A stretch of 64,000 nucleotides of DNA from G965202915 sp965202915 (GCA_965202915.1 OZ241847.1:2232001-2296000); one strand, 5' to 3'. Positions 26,396 through 35,343 are shown, counted from the stretch's first letter. The notes: a model not told the origin generated them from the letters alone. A program made the numbers and translations.

Positions 26396-27062
26396 CCAGT
26401 GCGCGCACCCGCTCCAGTATTTCCAGCGACGATTTTACCATGCAACCCGCCCCCCAATGCTCAGGCGCGTCCTCGCCGGCAATATAGCCGTACAGCGCGA
26501 TCATGGTATGCATACCCGCCGCGTTACCGGCATCGATATCATGTTTTGCATCACCGATATAAACCGTGTTGCCGGGATCGCAGCCGATCAATTTGCAGGC
26601 GTGATACATCGGATCGGGATGCGGTTTACAGCGGGCAACGGTATCACCGCTGACCACACACGCGGCCCGCTTCAGCAGCCTCAGGGAATCCATCAGGGGC
26701 TGGCTCAGCCATGAGAATTTATTAGTCACCACCCCCCAGACTATGCCCGCCTGCTCCAGGGCCGACAACACCTTATCCATATCCGGGAACAACCTTGTGT
26801 GTTGCGCAATGGATTTTGAATACCTGTCCAAAAACTGCCGCCGCACCGCCTCAAAATCATCATGCTCCTTATCCACGTTAAACGCCAGTTGCACCATGGC
26901 CTCACTCCCAAGAGAAACCGCCGGTCTGATCAAATCGATCGGTAAAACCGGTCTGGCGTGCTCGATCAGGGTCAAATTCAGGGCCCGGGCGAGATCGGGC
27001 GCAGTATCGGCAAGCGTACCGTCCAAATCAAACAATACCGCCTCTATACCCGCATCAGCCAT
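26379..27062 (-). CDS. HAD phosphatase, MupP or Gph type
   Basis: A 227-residue HAD-superfamily phosphatase: motif I DLDGTLAD at residues 12-19, motif II 'VVTNK', a conserved Lys in 'CKPHPDPM' and motif III 'YIGDAKHDIDAGNAAGM'. By family it could be phosphoglycolate phosphatase (Gph). However, an HAD gene directly downstream of ubiG is the arrangement of pseudomonad mupP, which encodes N-acetylmuramic acid 6-phosphate phosphatase of the AmgK-MurU cell-wall recycling route. The gene overlaps ubiG by 8 bases. Sequence alone does not decide the substrate. Confidence 0.88.
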   Translation of the reverse strand: MADAGIEAVLFDLDGTLADTAPDLARALNLTLIEHARPVLPIDLIRPAVSLGSEAMVQLAFNVDKEHDDFEAVRRQFLDRYSKSIAQHTRLFPDMDKVLSALEQAGIVWGVVTNKFSWLSQPLMDSLRLLKRAACVVSGDTVARCKPHPDPMYHACKLIGCDPGNTVYIGDAKHDIDAGNAAGMHTMIALYGYIAGEDAPEHWGAGCMVKSSLEILERVRALGGRNL

Positions 27063-27789
27063 CGGTCTTAATCGTATCCATCAAATAATTCACCCCCGGC
27101 GTAGAGCGCAAATAACAGCGATCGATCCCCGGCAGGTACTGCATCCCGCTAATATCGGCCAGTTCCAGACCGCCGCCGCGACACCAGCGGCGCAGCTCAG
27201 ACGGACGAATAAACCGCTGGTATCTGTGCGTCCCTCTGGGGAGCAGGGCAAGCACGTACTCCGCCACCAGGATCGCCGACAAGTACGACTGCAAACTCCT
27301 GTTTATTGTGGAAAAAATGACGTGACCGCCGGTCCTGGCGAGACCGGCGCAGGCACTCACCAATAACCCCGGATCGGGAACGTGCTCCAATAACTCCATA
27401 CAGCAGACCAGATCAAATTGGGCGCGGTGATCACCCACAAACTGTTCCGCATCGCCCTGGAAATAGGCAATATCCAGTTGCGACTGCGCCGCATGTTCAC
27501 GAGCGACCTCGATATTTCTCCCGCCCGCGTCTATCCCGGTCACCCTCGCGCCGGCCTGCGCCAAAGCCTCGGAAAGCAGGCCCCCGCCACAGCCGACGTC
27601 GACCACCGCCTTGCCCGACAACGACAACCGTTGTTCAATATAGCTCAATCTCAGCGGATTGATAATATGCAGGGTTTTAAATATCCCCTGCGGCTGCCAC
27701 CACTGCTCCGCAACCGCGGAAAATCTGCTCACCTCCGCCGCGTCAACGTTACCCATCACCGGCCAATCCATATAAACCCCGCGAACCAT
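27055..27789 (-). CDS. ubiG: Ubiquinone biosynthesis O-methyltransferase UbiG
   Basis: A SAM-dependent methyltransferase performing both O-methylations in ubiquinone synthesis, 244 aa. 'NVDAAEVSRFSAVAEQWW' and 'LHIINPLRLSYIEQRL' are family-specific. The SAM-binding motif is VDVGCGGGLLSEALA, and 'CMELLEHVPDP' is the following motif. Two starts are plausible (ATG at 27789 and at 27771), both with G-rich sequences upstream; I show the longer one. It is first in the ubiG-phosphatase-synthase-fold run. Confidence 0.95.
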   Translation of the reverse strand: MVRGVYMDWPVMGNVDAAEVSRFSAVAEQWWQPQGIFKTLHIINPLRLSYIEQRLSLSGKAVVDVGCGGGLLSEALAQAGARVTGIDAGGRNIEVAREHAAQSQLDIAYFQGDAEQFVGDHRAQFDLVCCMELLEHVPDPGLLVSACAGLARTGGHVIFSTINRSLQSYLSAILVAEYVLALLPRGTHRYQRFIRPSELRRWCRGGGLELADISGMQYLPGIDRCYLRSTPGVNYLMDTIKTDG

Positions 27790-27848
27790 TCACCCTGATT
27801 TGCCCGGGGCGAACACAACCGCACAACCTAAGGCAACAGGCGACCATT

Positions 27849-28922
27849 TCAGCCTGCATTGCGACTTTCCATGTCCTCGTAAGTGGGCCATACATTAATG
27901 ATGGCCTTGACCAGGGTGGCCAGGGGGATCGCAAAAAACACCCCCCAGAATCCCCACAAACCGCCAAACACCAGGATCGCGATAATAATTGCAAGCGGGT
28001 GCAGATTGACCGCCTCGGAAAACAGCATCGGCACCAGCACGCTGCCATCCAGAAACTGCAGCACCGAATACCAGATCACCAACCAGATAAAATCCGCACT
28101 CAGCCCCCATTGAAAATAACCCACCAGCACGATGGGAAAGGTTACCACCGCCGCACCGATATACGGGATCAATACCGACAATCCGACCATGATCGCCAAC
28201 AATGACGCATAATCCAGTCCCAGCAGCTTAAAAACAAGGTACGCGGCAATACCGACGATCACGATCTCATACGCCTTGCCGCGGATATAGTTACCGATCT
28301 GTGCGTCCATCTCGCCCCAGATTTGATTCACCAAATGCCGTTCCGCCGGCAAAAACCGGCTCATCCAGCCCAGGATCAAAGCCTTATCCTTCATAATGAA
28401 AAAAATCATCACCGGCACCAGGATCAAATACACCAGCACGGTGATGATCGCCGGGATCGAGGAAACCGATATGGACAACACGTCTTGCCCCAGGGTGCTG
28501 AGCCCGTCCTTAATCGCACCGATCACCCCCCAGATCGCCTCCTCGGAAATAAACTCCGGATATTGCCCCGGCAAACGCAGCATCAGTTCCTGACCATTGG
28601 CGATCATAGCCGGCAGTTCCTGGAAAAACGTGCTCAACTGCCTGGACAATATCGGAAACAATCCCAGCAACAGGAACACCATAAACGCCAGAAACAGCAG
28701 AAATACCGTGGAAACCGCCAACAATCGCGGCGCCGAATGGGATTCCAGTTTCCTGACCGGCCCCTCGAGCAGATAGGCGATAACCACCGCGGCGAACAAC
28801 GGTACCAGGATACCGCCCATCAACCAGAAAACCAGCACACTGACGACAAACAACACCACCAGCAACGCCGCCTGCGGATCGGTAAAGTAGCGCCTGTACC
28901 AGGTGGCAAGAAAATCAAACAT
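27849..28922 (-). CDS. AI-2E family transporter (PerM-like)
   Basis: A 357-residue polytopic inner-membrane protein of the AI-2 exporter superfamily (YdiK, PerM, TqsA). It has the paired hydrophobic start, a long amphipathic middle ('LSRQLSTFFQELPAMI'), and the C-terminal membrane block 'LSVLIPYIGAAVVTFPIVL' and 'LHPLAIIIAILVFGGLWGFWG', typical of PerM. The substrate is not known for most members; Na+/H+ or small-molecule export has been proposed for relatives. It precedes ubiG by 59 bases on the same strand and may share its message. Confidence 0.88.
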   Translation of the reverse strand: MFDFLATWYRRYFTDPQAALLVVLFVVSVLVFWLMGGILVPLFAAVVIAYLLEGPVRKLESHSAPRLLAVSTVFLLFLAFMVFLLLGLFPILSRQLSTFFQELPAMIANGQELMLRLPGQYPEFISEEAIWGVIGAIKDGLSTLGQDVLSISVSSIPAIITVLVYLILVPVMIFFIMKDKALILGWMSRFLPAERHLVNQIWGEMDAQIGNYIRGKAYEIVIVGIAAYLVFKLLGLDYASLLAIMVGLSVLIPYIGAAVVTFPIVLVGYFQWGLSADFIWLVIWYSVLQFLDGSVLVPMLFSEAVNLHPLAIIIAILVFGGLWGFWGVFFAIPLATLVKAIINVWPTYEDMESRNAG

Positions 28923-29228
28923 GAATTTTATTTATAATAAAATGATCAAACAAATACATTTTGATACCAACAACAGATGAACGCCCCCGAAATCACCAGA
29001 AATATGGATCGATCCCCAAGCCCCAATTTGAGCGCCAATGTAAGCCCCAATTTAACACAGGCCTTGCGTCCTCCCCCCCATATCAAATATTGTCAAATAT
29101 TATCAAATATTAATATTATCCAATATCATAACCATATAAATAAATTATTGTTGCTATTATTACGCCCCGGATCATTCCCGGATCAATATACATACCAAAG
29201 ACTCCGCCGCTCATCCCATTAAAGATCA
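28923..29228. other. Intergenic region with 10-bp tandem repeats upstream of queG
   Basis: This 306-bp divergent spacer contains no supportable gene. At 29018-29029 and 29042-29053 there is a direct repeat of AAGCCCCAATTT at 24-base spacing. At 29081-29110 a 10-base unit (TATCAAATAT, TGTCAAATAT, TATCAAATAT) is repeated three times head to tail, followed by degenerate AT-rich sequence. Promoters for both flanking genes must lie here, but no clean hexamer pair was found. Confidence 0.7.
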
Positions 29229-30326
29229 ATGCCAGTTACACCCGACTCCCCCAATTACACCGAGCTCTCCCGTGCCATAAAACGCTGGGGACTGGAACTG
29301 GGCTTCCAGCAGATCGGGATCAGCAACCAGCGCCTCGACCAGGACGAAGCCCATCTATACGACTGGCTGAACAAAGGCATGCACGGCGAAATGGCCTACA
29401 TGGCCCGAAACCGCAATAAACGCGGCCGCCCGGCAACCCTGCTGCCCGGAACAATTTCAATTATTTCCGCAGCCAAGGACTACTACCGCGGCGACGTCCG
29501 CGACGCCGATGAGGTTCTGGACAGCCCTGAACTCGGCTATATTTCCCGCTACGCACTCGGCCGTGATTACCACAAACTGATCCGCCGCCGCCTGCAAAAA
29601 CTGAGTGACAGGATCGAACGCGAAACTGGAAAATTCGGTTATCGCTGCTTCACCGACAGCGCCCCGGTGCTGGAAAAGGCGCTGGCCCGCAATGGCGGCC
29701 TGGGCTGGATCGGCAAACACAGCAACCTGATCAACCCCAGGGCCGGTTCCTGGTTTTTTCTTGGAGAAATCTACACCGATCTGCCATTAATCCCGGACCG
29801 GGAATTCAAACACGATCACTGCGGCACCTGCACCGCCTGCATAGACGTTTGTCCGACCAGGGCGATTATCGGCCCACGACAAGTGGACGCCCGCCGCTGC
29901 ATCTCCTATCTCACCATTGAATTAAAAGGCCCCATCCCGGTGGAATTCAGAAAACTCATAGGCAACCGCGTCTATGGCTGTGACGACTGCCAGTTGGTCT
30001 GCCCGTGGAATCGATTTGCCCGACTCAGCGCCGAACCCGACTTTGCGGTCAGACACAATCTCGATCAAACCTCGTTGATCGAATTATTCAACTGGTCCGA
30101 TTCGGAGTTTTATCAAAAGACCGAAGGCTCGGCCATTCGCCGCATCGGTTATCAACACTGGCTGAGGAATATCGCGGTCGCCCTCGGCAACGCCCCCGCA
30201 ACCGATGCCACCATCAGCGCGCTGACGGAAAAACTGTCCCACCCATCAAGCCTGGTACAGGAGCACGCCGCCTGGGCATTGGCACAACACCGCCTCAACC
30301 GGCGTCTGCCTCCACCGCCAGAATAG
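29229..30326 (+). CDS. queG: Epoxyqueuosine reductase QueG
   Basis: A cobalamin- and Fe-S-dependent enzyme for the last step of queuosine synthesis in tRNA, 365 aa. The two [4Fe-4S] clusters use 'CGTCTACIDVCP' and 'CDDCQLVCPWN'. The N-terminal domain has 'RYALGRDYHKLIRRRLQKL' and 'DSAPVLEKALARNGGLGWIG', the cobalamin-binding region. The C-terminus holds a HEAT-like repeat ('SSLVQEHAAWALAQH'). The gene stands alone and its 3' end overlaps the convergent nfeD gene by 32 bases. Confidence 0.96.
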   Translation: MPVTPDSPNYTELSRAIKRWGLELGFQQIGISNQRLDQDEAHLYDWLNKGMHGEMAYMARNRNKRGRPATLLPGTISIISAAKDYYRGDVRDADEVLDSPELGYISRYALGRDYHKLIRRRLQKLSDRIERETGKFGYRCFTDSAPVLEKALARNGGLGWIGKHSNLINPRAGSWFFLGEIYTDLPLIPDREFKHDHCGTCTACIDVCPTRAIIGPRQVDARRCISYLTIELKGPIPVEFRKLIGNRVYGCDDCQLVCPWNRFARLSAEPDFAVRHNLDQTSLIELFNWSDSEFYQKTEGSAIRRIGYQHWLRNIAVALGNAPATDATISALTEKLSHPSSLVQEHAAWALAQHRLNRRLPPPPE

Positions 30327-30744
30327 TCCCCTGTACCGCAACCACCCTGATGCGGGTGCCGGCCGGATAATCAAGGCCGGTGATTTTCCAGGTGGTATCA
30401 TCCACCTTGACCTTGCCGACGCCGTTAACCAGCGGCTCCTCCAGATTGAAAACCCGGCCAATATACTGCTCGCCGCGGCGATTCAGCATCGGTTGATCCG
30501 AAGGCCGATCCGTCTTCCTCTGATAGCGCTTGTAATAAACCAGGGCGATCACCGAAATCACCCCAAAGACCAGAATCTGCACCAGCCAGGGCATGGACGG
30601 AATAAAATAAAGCAGGCCGCCGACCACGCCGGCCGCAATCCCCATCCATAAAAAATACCCCCAGGCAACCAGCATCTCCAACGCGATCAGCACCATCGCA
30701 ACAATCAGCCAATACCAGAACACAATGCCATTCAGCCAGGCCAC
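30295..30744 (-). CDS. NfeD-family membrane protein
   Basis: A 149-residue protein with two or three N-terminal membrane helices and a C-terminal OB-fold domain ('GEQYIGRVFNLEEPLVNGVG', then 'KVKVDDTTWKI'), the short NfeD (YbbK-partner) type. Such proteins are encoded beside SPFH/stomatin proteins and are thought to act with them in membrane microdomains or protein quality control. The stomatin-like gene lies 5 bases upstream on the same strand, so the pair is an operon. Confidence 0.92.
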   Translation of the reverse strand: MAWLNGIVFWYWLIVAMVLIALEMLVAWGYFLWMGIAAGVVGGLLYFIPSMPWLVQILVFGVISVIALVYYKRYQRKTDRPSDQPMLNRRGEQYIGRVFNLEEPLVNGVGKVKVDDTTWKITGLDYPAGTRIRVVAVQGTILAVEADAG

Positions 30745-30749
30745 TGAGC

Positions 30750-31691
30750 TCAGCCCTTGGTCCCCGGCTTATCCGCGTCCCCGCCAAAAGCCTGTTTGGC
30801 TATCTCGGTGATCCCGCCCAATGCCCCGATCACGTTGCCCGCCTCCAGCGGCATCAATACCACCTTCTGGTTCGGCGAACCGGCTATATCCTTTAACGCC
30901 TCCACGTATTTTGTCGCAACAAAATAATTGATCGCCTGTATATCGCCCGACGCGATAGCCTGCGACACATCGATGGTTGCCTTGGCCTCGGCCGCGGCCA
31001 GACGTTCACGCGCCTCGGCCTCCCTGAACGCCGCCTCCTTTTCACCCTCCGCCTCCAGGATCGCCGCCTGTTTCTCACCGTCGGCCTTTAATATCTGAGC
31101 CTGTTTCAAACCCTCGGCCTCCAGGATCGCCGCCCGCTTATCGCGCTCGGCCTTCATCTGCCTGGCCATCGACTCGACCAAATCACGCGGCGGGGTAATA
31201 TCCTTGATTTCAATACGGGTGACCTTGACCCCCCAGGGCCCGGTGGCCTCATCCACCACGTTTAACAATTGCGCGTTAATCGTATCACGCTGGGAAAGCA
31301 ACTCATCCAGATCCATGGAACCCATCACCGTGCGAATATTAGTCATGGTCAAATTCAGGATCGCACGCGAAAGATTATTGACCTCATAAGCCGCCTTGGC
31401 CGCGTCCAGCACCTGAAAAAATACCACGCCGTCCACCTGCACCATCGCGTTATCCTTGGTGATCACCTCCTGTGAAGGCACGTCCAGCACCGTCTCCATC
31501 ATATTGATCCGGGCCCCTATGGCATCAAAAACCGGAATAATAAAATGCAGACCCGGCCTCAGGGTACGCCGGTATCGGCCAAATCGCTCCACGGTATATT
31601 CATGCCCCTGGGTAACCTTCACCGCCATCTTGAACAGCAGGATGATGACGACGACTAAAAAACCGAAAGAAAATACAGTACCTACTTCCAT
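30750..31691 (-). CDS. SPFH/Band 7 (stomatin, QmcA-like) protein
   Basis: A 313-residue membrane-anchored protein with one N-terminal hydrophobic helix, the SPFH domain ('HEYTVERFGRYRRTLRPGLH', 'VPSQEVITKDNAMVQVDGVV') and a long Glu/Ala/Lys-rich coiled coil ('RAAILEAEGLKQAQILKADG'), ending with the family 'VLMPLEAGN'. The ATG at 31691, following GAGAAGAG, is preferred over a GTG five codons upstream. E. coli QmcA is the closest named relative. A good sigma-70 promoter lies about 75-105 bases upstream. Confidence 0.93.
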   Translation of the reverse strand: MEVGTVFSFGFLVVVIILLFKMAVKVTQGHEYTVERFGRYRRTLRPGLHFIIPVFDAIGARINMMETVLDVPSQEVITKDNAMVQVDGVVFFQVLDAAKAAYEVNNLSRAILNLTMTNIRTVMGSMDLDELLSQRDTINAQLLNVVDEATGPWGVKVTRIEIKDITPPRDLVESMARQMKAERDKRAAILEAEGLKQAQILKADGEKQAAILEAEGEKEAAFREAEARERLAAAEAKATIDVSQAIASGDIQAINYFVATKYVEALKDIAGSPNQKVVLMPLEAGNVIGALGGITEIAKQAFGGDADKPGTKG

Positions 31692-31766
31692 AATACTCTT
31701 CTCCACATAGTGCGTGAACGAATGACCCCGGCAAATGCCAATAACCCCTCAGGGCGCGTACACCTT

Positions 31767-31796
31767 ATTATAGGAATACCATCATAACGCGGTCAA
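31767..31796 (-). promoter_or_regulatory. Predicted sigma-70 promoter of the SPFH-nfeD operon
   Basis: On the minus strand TTGACC (31796-31791) and a perfect TATAAT (31772-31767) are separated by 18 bases. Transcription would start near 31760, giving a leader of about 70 bases before the SPFH start codon. This is among the best promoter matches in the window. Confidence 0.65.
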
Positions 31797-31820
31797 TTAT
31801 TTCCATCCATTCCCAGCCCG

Positions 31821-32672
31821 CTACGGCAGGGCGGCGGCCTTACCCCCGGACCTCTTTGCCGCGTCCAGGTGACGCACCGCCTCCTTGATTTTTGGGATCG
31901 CGATCTTATCCAGATAATCCCTGTCGCGATCGACACCGACAAACTTTCGCCCACTCCTCAATGCCGACGCGCCGGTGGCGGCACTGCCACAAAAGGGATC
32001 AAAAACAACGTCGCCCTCGCCACTGCAGGCAAGCACTATGCGGTCCAGCAACGCCTCCGGTTTCTGAGTCGGGTGCCGTCCGTGTTTCTTTTCCACCCCT
32101 TTGGGCGTCCCGATAGCCCACACGCTGCGCATTTGCCTGTTATCCCGTTTAAGAAAATCGTCCGGCCATTCTCCATTCTTTACCAGATCATAATTAAAAA
32201 AGTGCTTCGCCTTTTTATCCTTTCTAACCCAAAGCAGCGTCTCATGGCTTGCAGTGAACATACGGCAGGCAAGATTGGGAGCGGCATTAGGCTTAAACCA
32301 GCAAATATCATTGATCAAATGCCAGCCCTGCCTTTGCAGCGCAAACCCGCAGATATAAATGGAATGATAAGTCCCGGACACCCACAACGACCCATTCGGT
32401 TTAAGTATCCTCCGACAGGCCCGAATCCAATCGCTATGGAATGAAAAATCCTCCTCCACCCCCCTGCTCTTATCCCAATCCCCCTTACTGACGCTGGCCC
32501 GCTTGCCGGCGTGACAGGTATAGCCGCCATTGGAGAGATTATAAGGCGGATCCGCAAAGATCAAATCCACACACTCATCCGCAAGCATATCCATCACCGC
32601 AACCGCGTCCCCCTGATATATCCTCACGTCCCGGGCCGAGTAACAGGCCTTCATTTTCATCCCCAGACGCAT
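31821..32672 (-). CDS. Orphan DNA methyltransferase, beta class (DpnA-like)
   Basis: A 283-residue SAM-dependent amino-methyltransferase. The catalytic motif DPPYN with preceding 'VDLIFA' comes first and the SAM-binding 'FDPFCGSAATG' is near the C-terminus, the beta-class order. 'SNGGYTCHAG', 'VSKGDWDKS' and 'APNLACRMFTASHETLLW' resemble the DpnA-type adenine N6 group. The ATG at 32672 follows GGGGGGAG closely and gives a normal start. No restriction endonuclease lies nearby, so it is an orphan, perhaps regulatory or a remnant of a restriction-modification pair. GATC sites are common in the window, so no avoidance of that sequence is seen. Specificity is not determined. Confidence 0.88.
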   Translation of the reverse strand: MRLGMKMKACYSARDVRIYQGDAVAVMDMLADECVDLIFADPPYNLSNGGYTCHAGKRASVSKGDWDKSRGVEEDFSFHSDWIRACRRILKPNGSLWVSGTYHSIYICGFALQRQGWHLINDICWFKPNAAPNLACRMFTASHETLLWVRKDKKAKHFFNYDLVKNGEWPDDFLKRDNRQMRSVWAIGTPKGVEKKHGRHPTQKPEALLDRIVLACSGEGDVVFDPFCGSAATGASALRSGRKFVGVDRDRDYLDKIAIPKIKEAVRHLDAAKRSGGKAAALP

Positions 32673-32739
32673 ATGCTCCCCCCGCACCCCGCCGCCACCG
32701 ACCGCAACCACCGGCCGCACCGCAACAAAGCAAACCCAA

Positions 32740-35076
32740 TCATCCCACCGCCCCTGAAACCAGGATAGCAACCGTTTCCGGCGCCAGGCAGGCATCATCA
32801 TTGCAGGCCTGGAGTCGCAGCTTAAACCGGATCAATGCCCCGCCGTTCCGCGCTCCCCGGCCCTTGAGGACCGCACTGATCACCACCTCATCCCGATACA
32901 CCGGCAGCGCCCCGGTTAAAGACGACGGCGCCTCGATAACCGGCTCAGGATAATTCACCTCGGCCAACTCCCACGACGACCTCTCATCGGCAACAAGCTC
33001 AGTCGCAATCAAATCCCCACCCGCACCCCCGCCGGCATGGATACGCCACTGCGGTCGCATTGCAATCCTGACGATCAACTCAAGCCCCCGGCCCTCGCCG
33101 GACACCGTTGAATCGATACGAATATTCCCCCCGGCCGCGTATTGCCTGGCGCCGCACTCATGATTCAAAAACTCCAGCAAACCGGTCTGCAAATACGAAA
33201 ACGCATGCGGATATCGAGCTATCCTCACACAAAAGCCGCCGATCAACCTTTCCGCGTGACCGCGATAATCCTCCCTGCCGGTGCGCTTTGCCAGCCTTGC
33301 CAGCACCCGCAACGCAGTCGAATTACCCGACGGCACCGCATTATCATCCAGCTCCTTCATCCGCAGCGGCAACTGCACCGCCGCGTCCTCCTCCGTCATA
33401 TAAAAACCACCGTCCCGCCGGTCCGAGAACCGCCCCACCATCGTATCGATAAGCGCCTGCGCCTGCCGCAACCAATCATCATCATCCGTATCATCATAAA
33501 GCTGAACCAACCCCTCCGCCAAAAACGCATAATCCTCCTGCGTACCGACGACCGCCGGCCGACCATTCAAACTGGCGCGCCAGAGACCCCCATCCCGCCG
33601 CCGATTTTTTTGGAGCAGGTAATTCGCCGCATTGACCGCCGCACGGGTATAATCCTCACGCCCCAGCGTCTTCCCCGCGTCCGAAAAGGCGGTGATCATC
33701 ATCCCATTCCAGGCGGTAATGATCTTATCGTCACGCAAAGGCCGAACACGCTCATTGCGGGCATGCAACAACTTTTGCTTTATCGTCGCCACCGTCTCCA
33801 GCAGCCCGGCCAGAGCCAGACCGTGATTCTGCGCGTACTCGGCATAGCCCTCAGCCAGATATAAAATACTCCTGCCGTCAAAATTACCGGCCTCGGTAAC
33901 CCCGAACAGATCCACCGCCAGCAGATATTCCTCCTCACCAAGACGCGATCTCAACTCCTCCCGCGTCCAACTGAAAAACACCCCTTCCCGATCCTCGCTG
34001 TCAGCATCAGTGGCGGAATAAAAACCGCCGCCGGCATCGCGCATTTCCCGGACAACATAATCCAGGATCTCAGTCACAACCCGCCCGCACCATTCCGCGC
34101 CGGTGATCTGATACACACGCAGATAAACCCGCGCAAGATTGGCCTGATTGTAAAGCATTTTCTCGAAATGCGGCACCAGCCAATGCTGATCCACCGAATA
34201 ACGATGAAACCCTCCGCCCACATGATCATAAATCCCGCCCTGCGCCATCGCCTTCAGGGTCTTATCAAGCACCTCCGGAATCGGCGCCGCGTCCACCGCG
34301 TCAAAATGAACCGCCGCCTCCGCCAACAAAAACAAATAAGGCTCATTTGGAAACTTCGGAGCACCGCCAAACCCGCCAAAAGACCCATCGAACGACCGAA
34401 CGATCTCATCCACCGCCCTCGCTATCGTGCCATTATCGATACCGGCCGCCTGCCGCCCGACAGACGTCGCCTGATTGATCCTGTCGGTGATCAACTTCGC
34501 CTGCTCCAGCAAATCCGCACGCCTCTGATCCCACGCCGCCCGCACCCCTTGCAGCAACGACAGAAACTGTTGCGGAGGATAATAAGTACCGGCAAAGAAC
34601 GGCCTGCCATCCGCCGTCAAAAAGCTACTCATAGGCCAGCCCCCCTGCCCGTTTATCATCATCGCCGCCGCCATATAAACCGCGTCAACCTCCGGCAGCA
34701 ACTCCCGGTCGACCTTAATCGCAATAAAATGCTCATTCATATATCGGGCAACAGACACATCATCAAAACTCTCCACCTCCATCACATGGCACCAATGACA
34801 AGTCGAATAACCGATAGACAGAAACACCGGCTTATCCTCCGTTTTAGCCCGATTCAAAGCCTCCCGTCCCCATGGATGCCAATCCACCGGATTATGAGCA
34901 TGCTGCAACAGATAAGGCGTATCCTCAAGGATCAGGCGATTAATATAAACCGGCCGCCGGCCCTCATCCAGATGCCGGGTACGCGGCTCATACTCATCCC
35001 CCTTGGCCGCGTAAGCGGCGTATAACTCGCGCGTTAATTCCGGATCATGACCGAACATAGATAAACTCGTGTCCAT
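32740..35076 (-). CDS. DUF255 thioredoxin-fold protein (YyaL-like) with DsbD-like C-terminus
   Basis: A 778-residue protein beginning at the ATG at 35076 after CAGGGTA; open sequence further upstream is repeat DNA and the antisense of another gene. An N-terminal thioredoxin-like domain has 'LLQHAHNPVDWHPWG' and the CxxC site in YSTCHWCHVMEVESF. An (alpha/alpha)6 barrel like that of YyaL/spermatogenesis-associated protein 20 follows ('GGFGGAPKFPNEPYLF', 'HFEKMLYNQANLARVYL', 'TAWNGMMITAFSDAG'). The last 120 residues form an extra domain ending 'LRLQACNDDACLAPE', which resembles the N-terminal periplasmic domain of DsbD. No signal peptide is obvious. Function is unknown. Confidence 0.85.
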   Translation of the reverse strand: MDTSLSMFGHDPELTRELYAAYAAKGDEYEPRTRHLDEGRRPVYINRLILEDTPYLLQHAHNPVDWHPWGREALNRAKTEDKPVFLSIGYSTCHWCHVMEVESFDDVSVARYMNEHFIAIKVDRELLPEVDAVYMAAAMMINGQGGWPMSSFLTADGRPFFAGTYYPPQQFLSLLQGVRAAWDQRRADLLEQAKLITDRINQATSVGRQAAGIDNGTIARAVDEIVRSFDGSFGGFGGAPKFPNEPYLFLLAEAAVHFDAVDAAPIPEVLDKTLKAMAQGGIYDHVGGGFHRYSVDQHWLVPHFEKMLYNQANLARVYLRVYQITGAEWCGRVVTEILDYVVREMRDAGGGFYSATDADSEDREGVFFSWTREELRSRLGEEEYLLAVDLFGVTEAGNFDGRSILYLAEGYAEYAQNHGLALAGLLETVATIKQKLLHARNERVRPLRDDKIITAWNGMMITAFSDAGKTLGREDYTRAAVNAANYLLQKNRRRDGGLWRASLNGRPAVVGTQEDYAFLAEGLVQLYDDTDDDDWLRQAQALIDTMVGRFSDRRDGGFYMTEEDAAVQLPLRMKELDDNAVPSGNSTALRVLARLAKRTGREDYRGHAERLIGGFCVRIARYPHAFSYLQTGLLEFLNHECGARQYAAGGNIRIDSTVSGEGRGLELIVRIAMRPQWRIHAGGGAGGDLIATELVADERSSWELAEVNYPEPVIEAPSSLTGALPVYRDEVVISAVLKGRGARNGGALIRFKLRLQACNDDACLAPETVAILVSGAVG

Positions 35077-35180
35077 TACCCTGAACACTATACCCGAAAG
35101 CCGCAAACAATGCCGTCCCCGGAAAACACACCCCCGGCAACACCGGATTCCCGAGTAACCCGGATTCCCAAACTGACAGG

Positions 35181-35343
35181 ACAGGAGCCCGTGACTCCCG
35201 TCGCGGGTATCAACACACACCCGGCAAGGCCGGCTTCCCGAACCAACCCGGATTCCCGAACTGCACTGTGAGCCGTGCTGAGTTACGGGGTTGACGATAA
35301 TGTTGATTGTTATATACCCGCAACGGGAGTCACGGGCTCCTGT
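35181..35343. repeat. MITE-like palindromic element, copy A (complete)
   Basis: A 163-bp element whose ends are 30-base inverted repeats with a single mismatch (35181-35210 and 35314-35343). Each arm itself can fold: GGAG/CTCC around CCCGTGA, and CCCG/CGGG around TCG. The body contains two GGATTCCCGAAC-like stretches and TTGACGATAATGTTGATTG. It lies between the DUF255 gene and the coiled-coil gene, and related copies occur at 35903, 36040, 42196, 42394, 42509 and 50024. No transposase is encoded. Direct target duplications were not evident. Sequence at 35077-35180 and 35344-35494 shows no gene. Confidence 0.8.
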
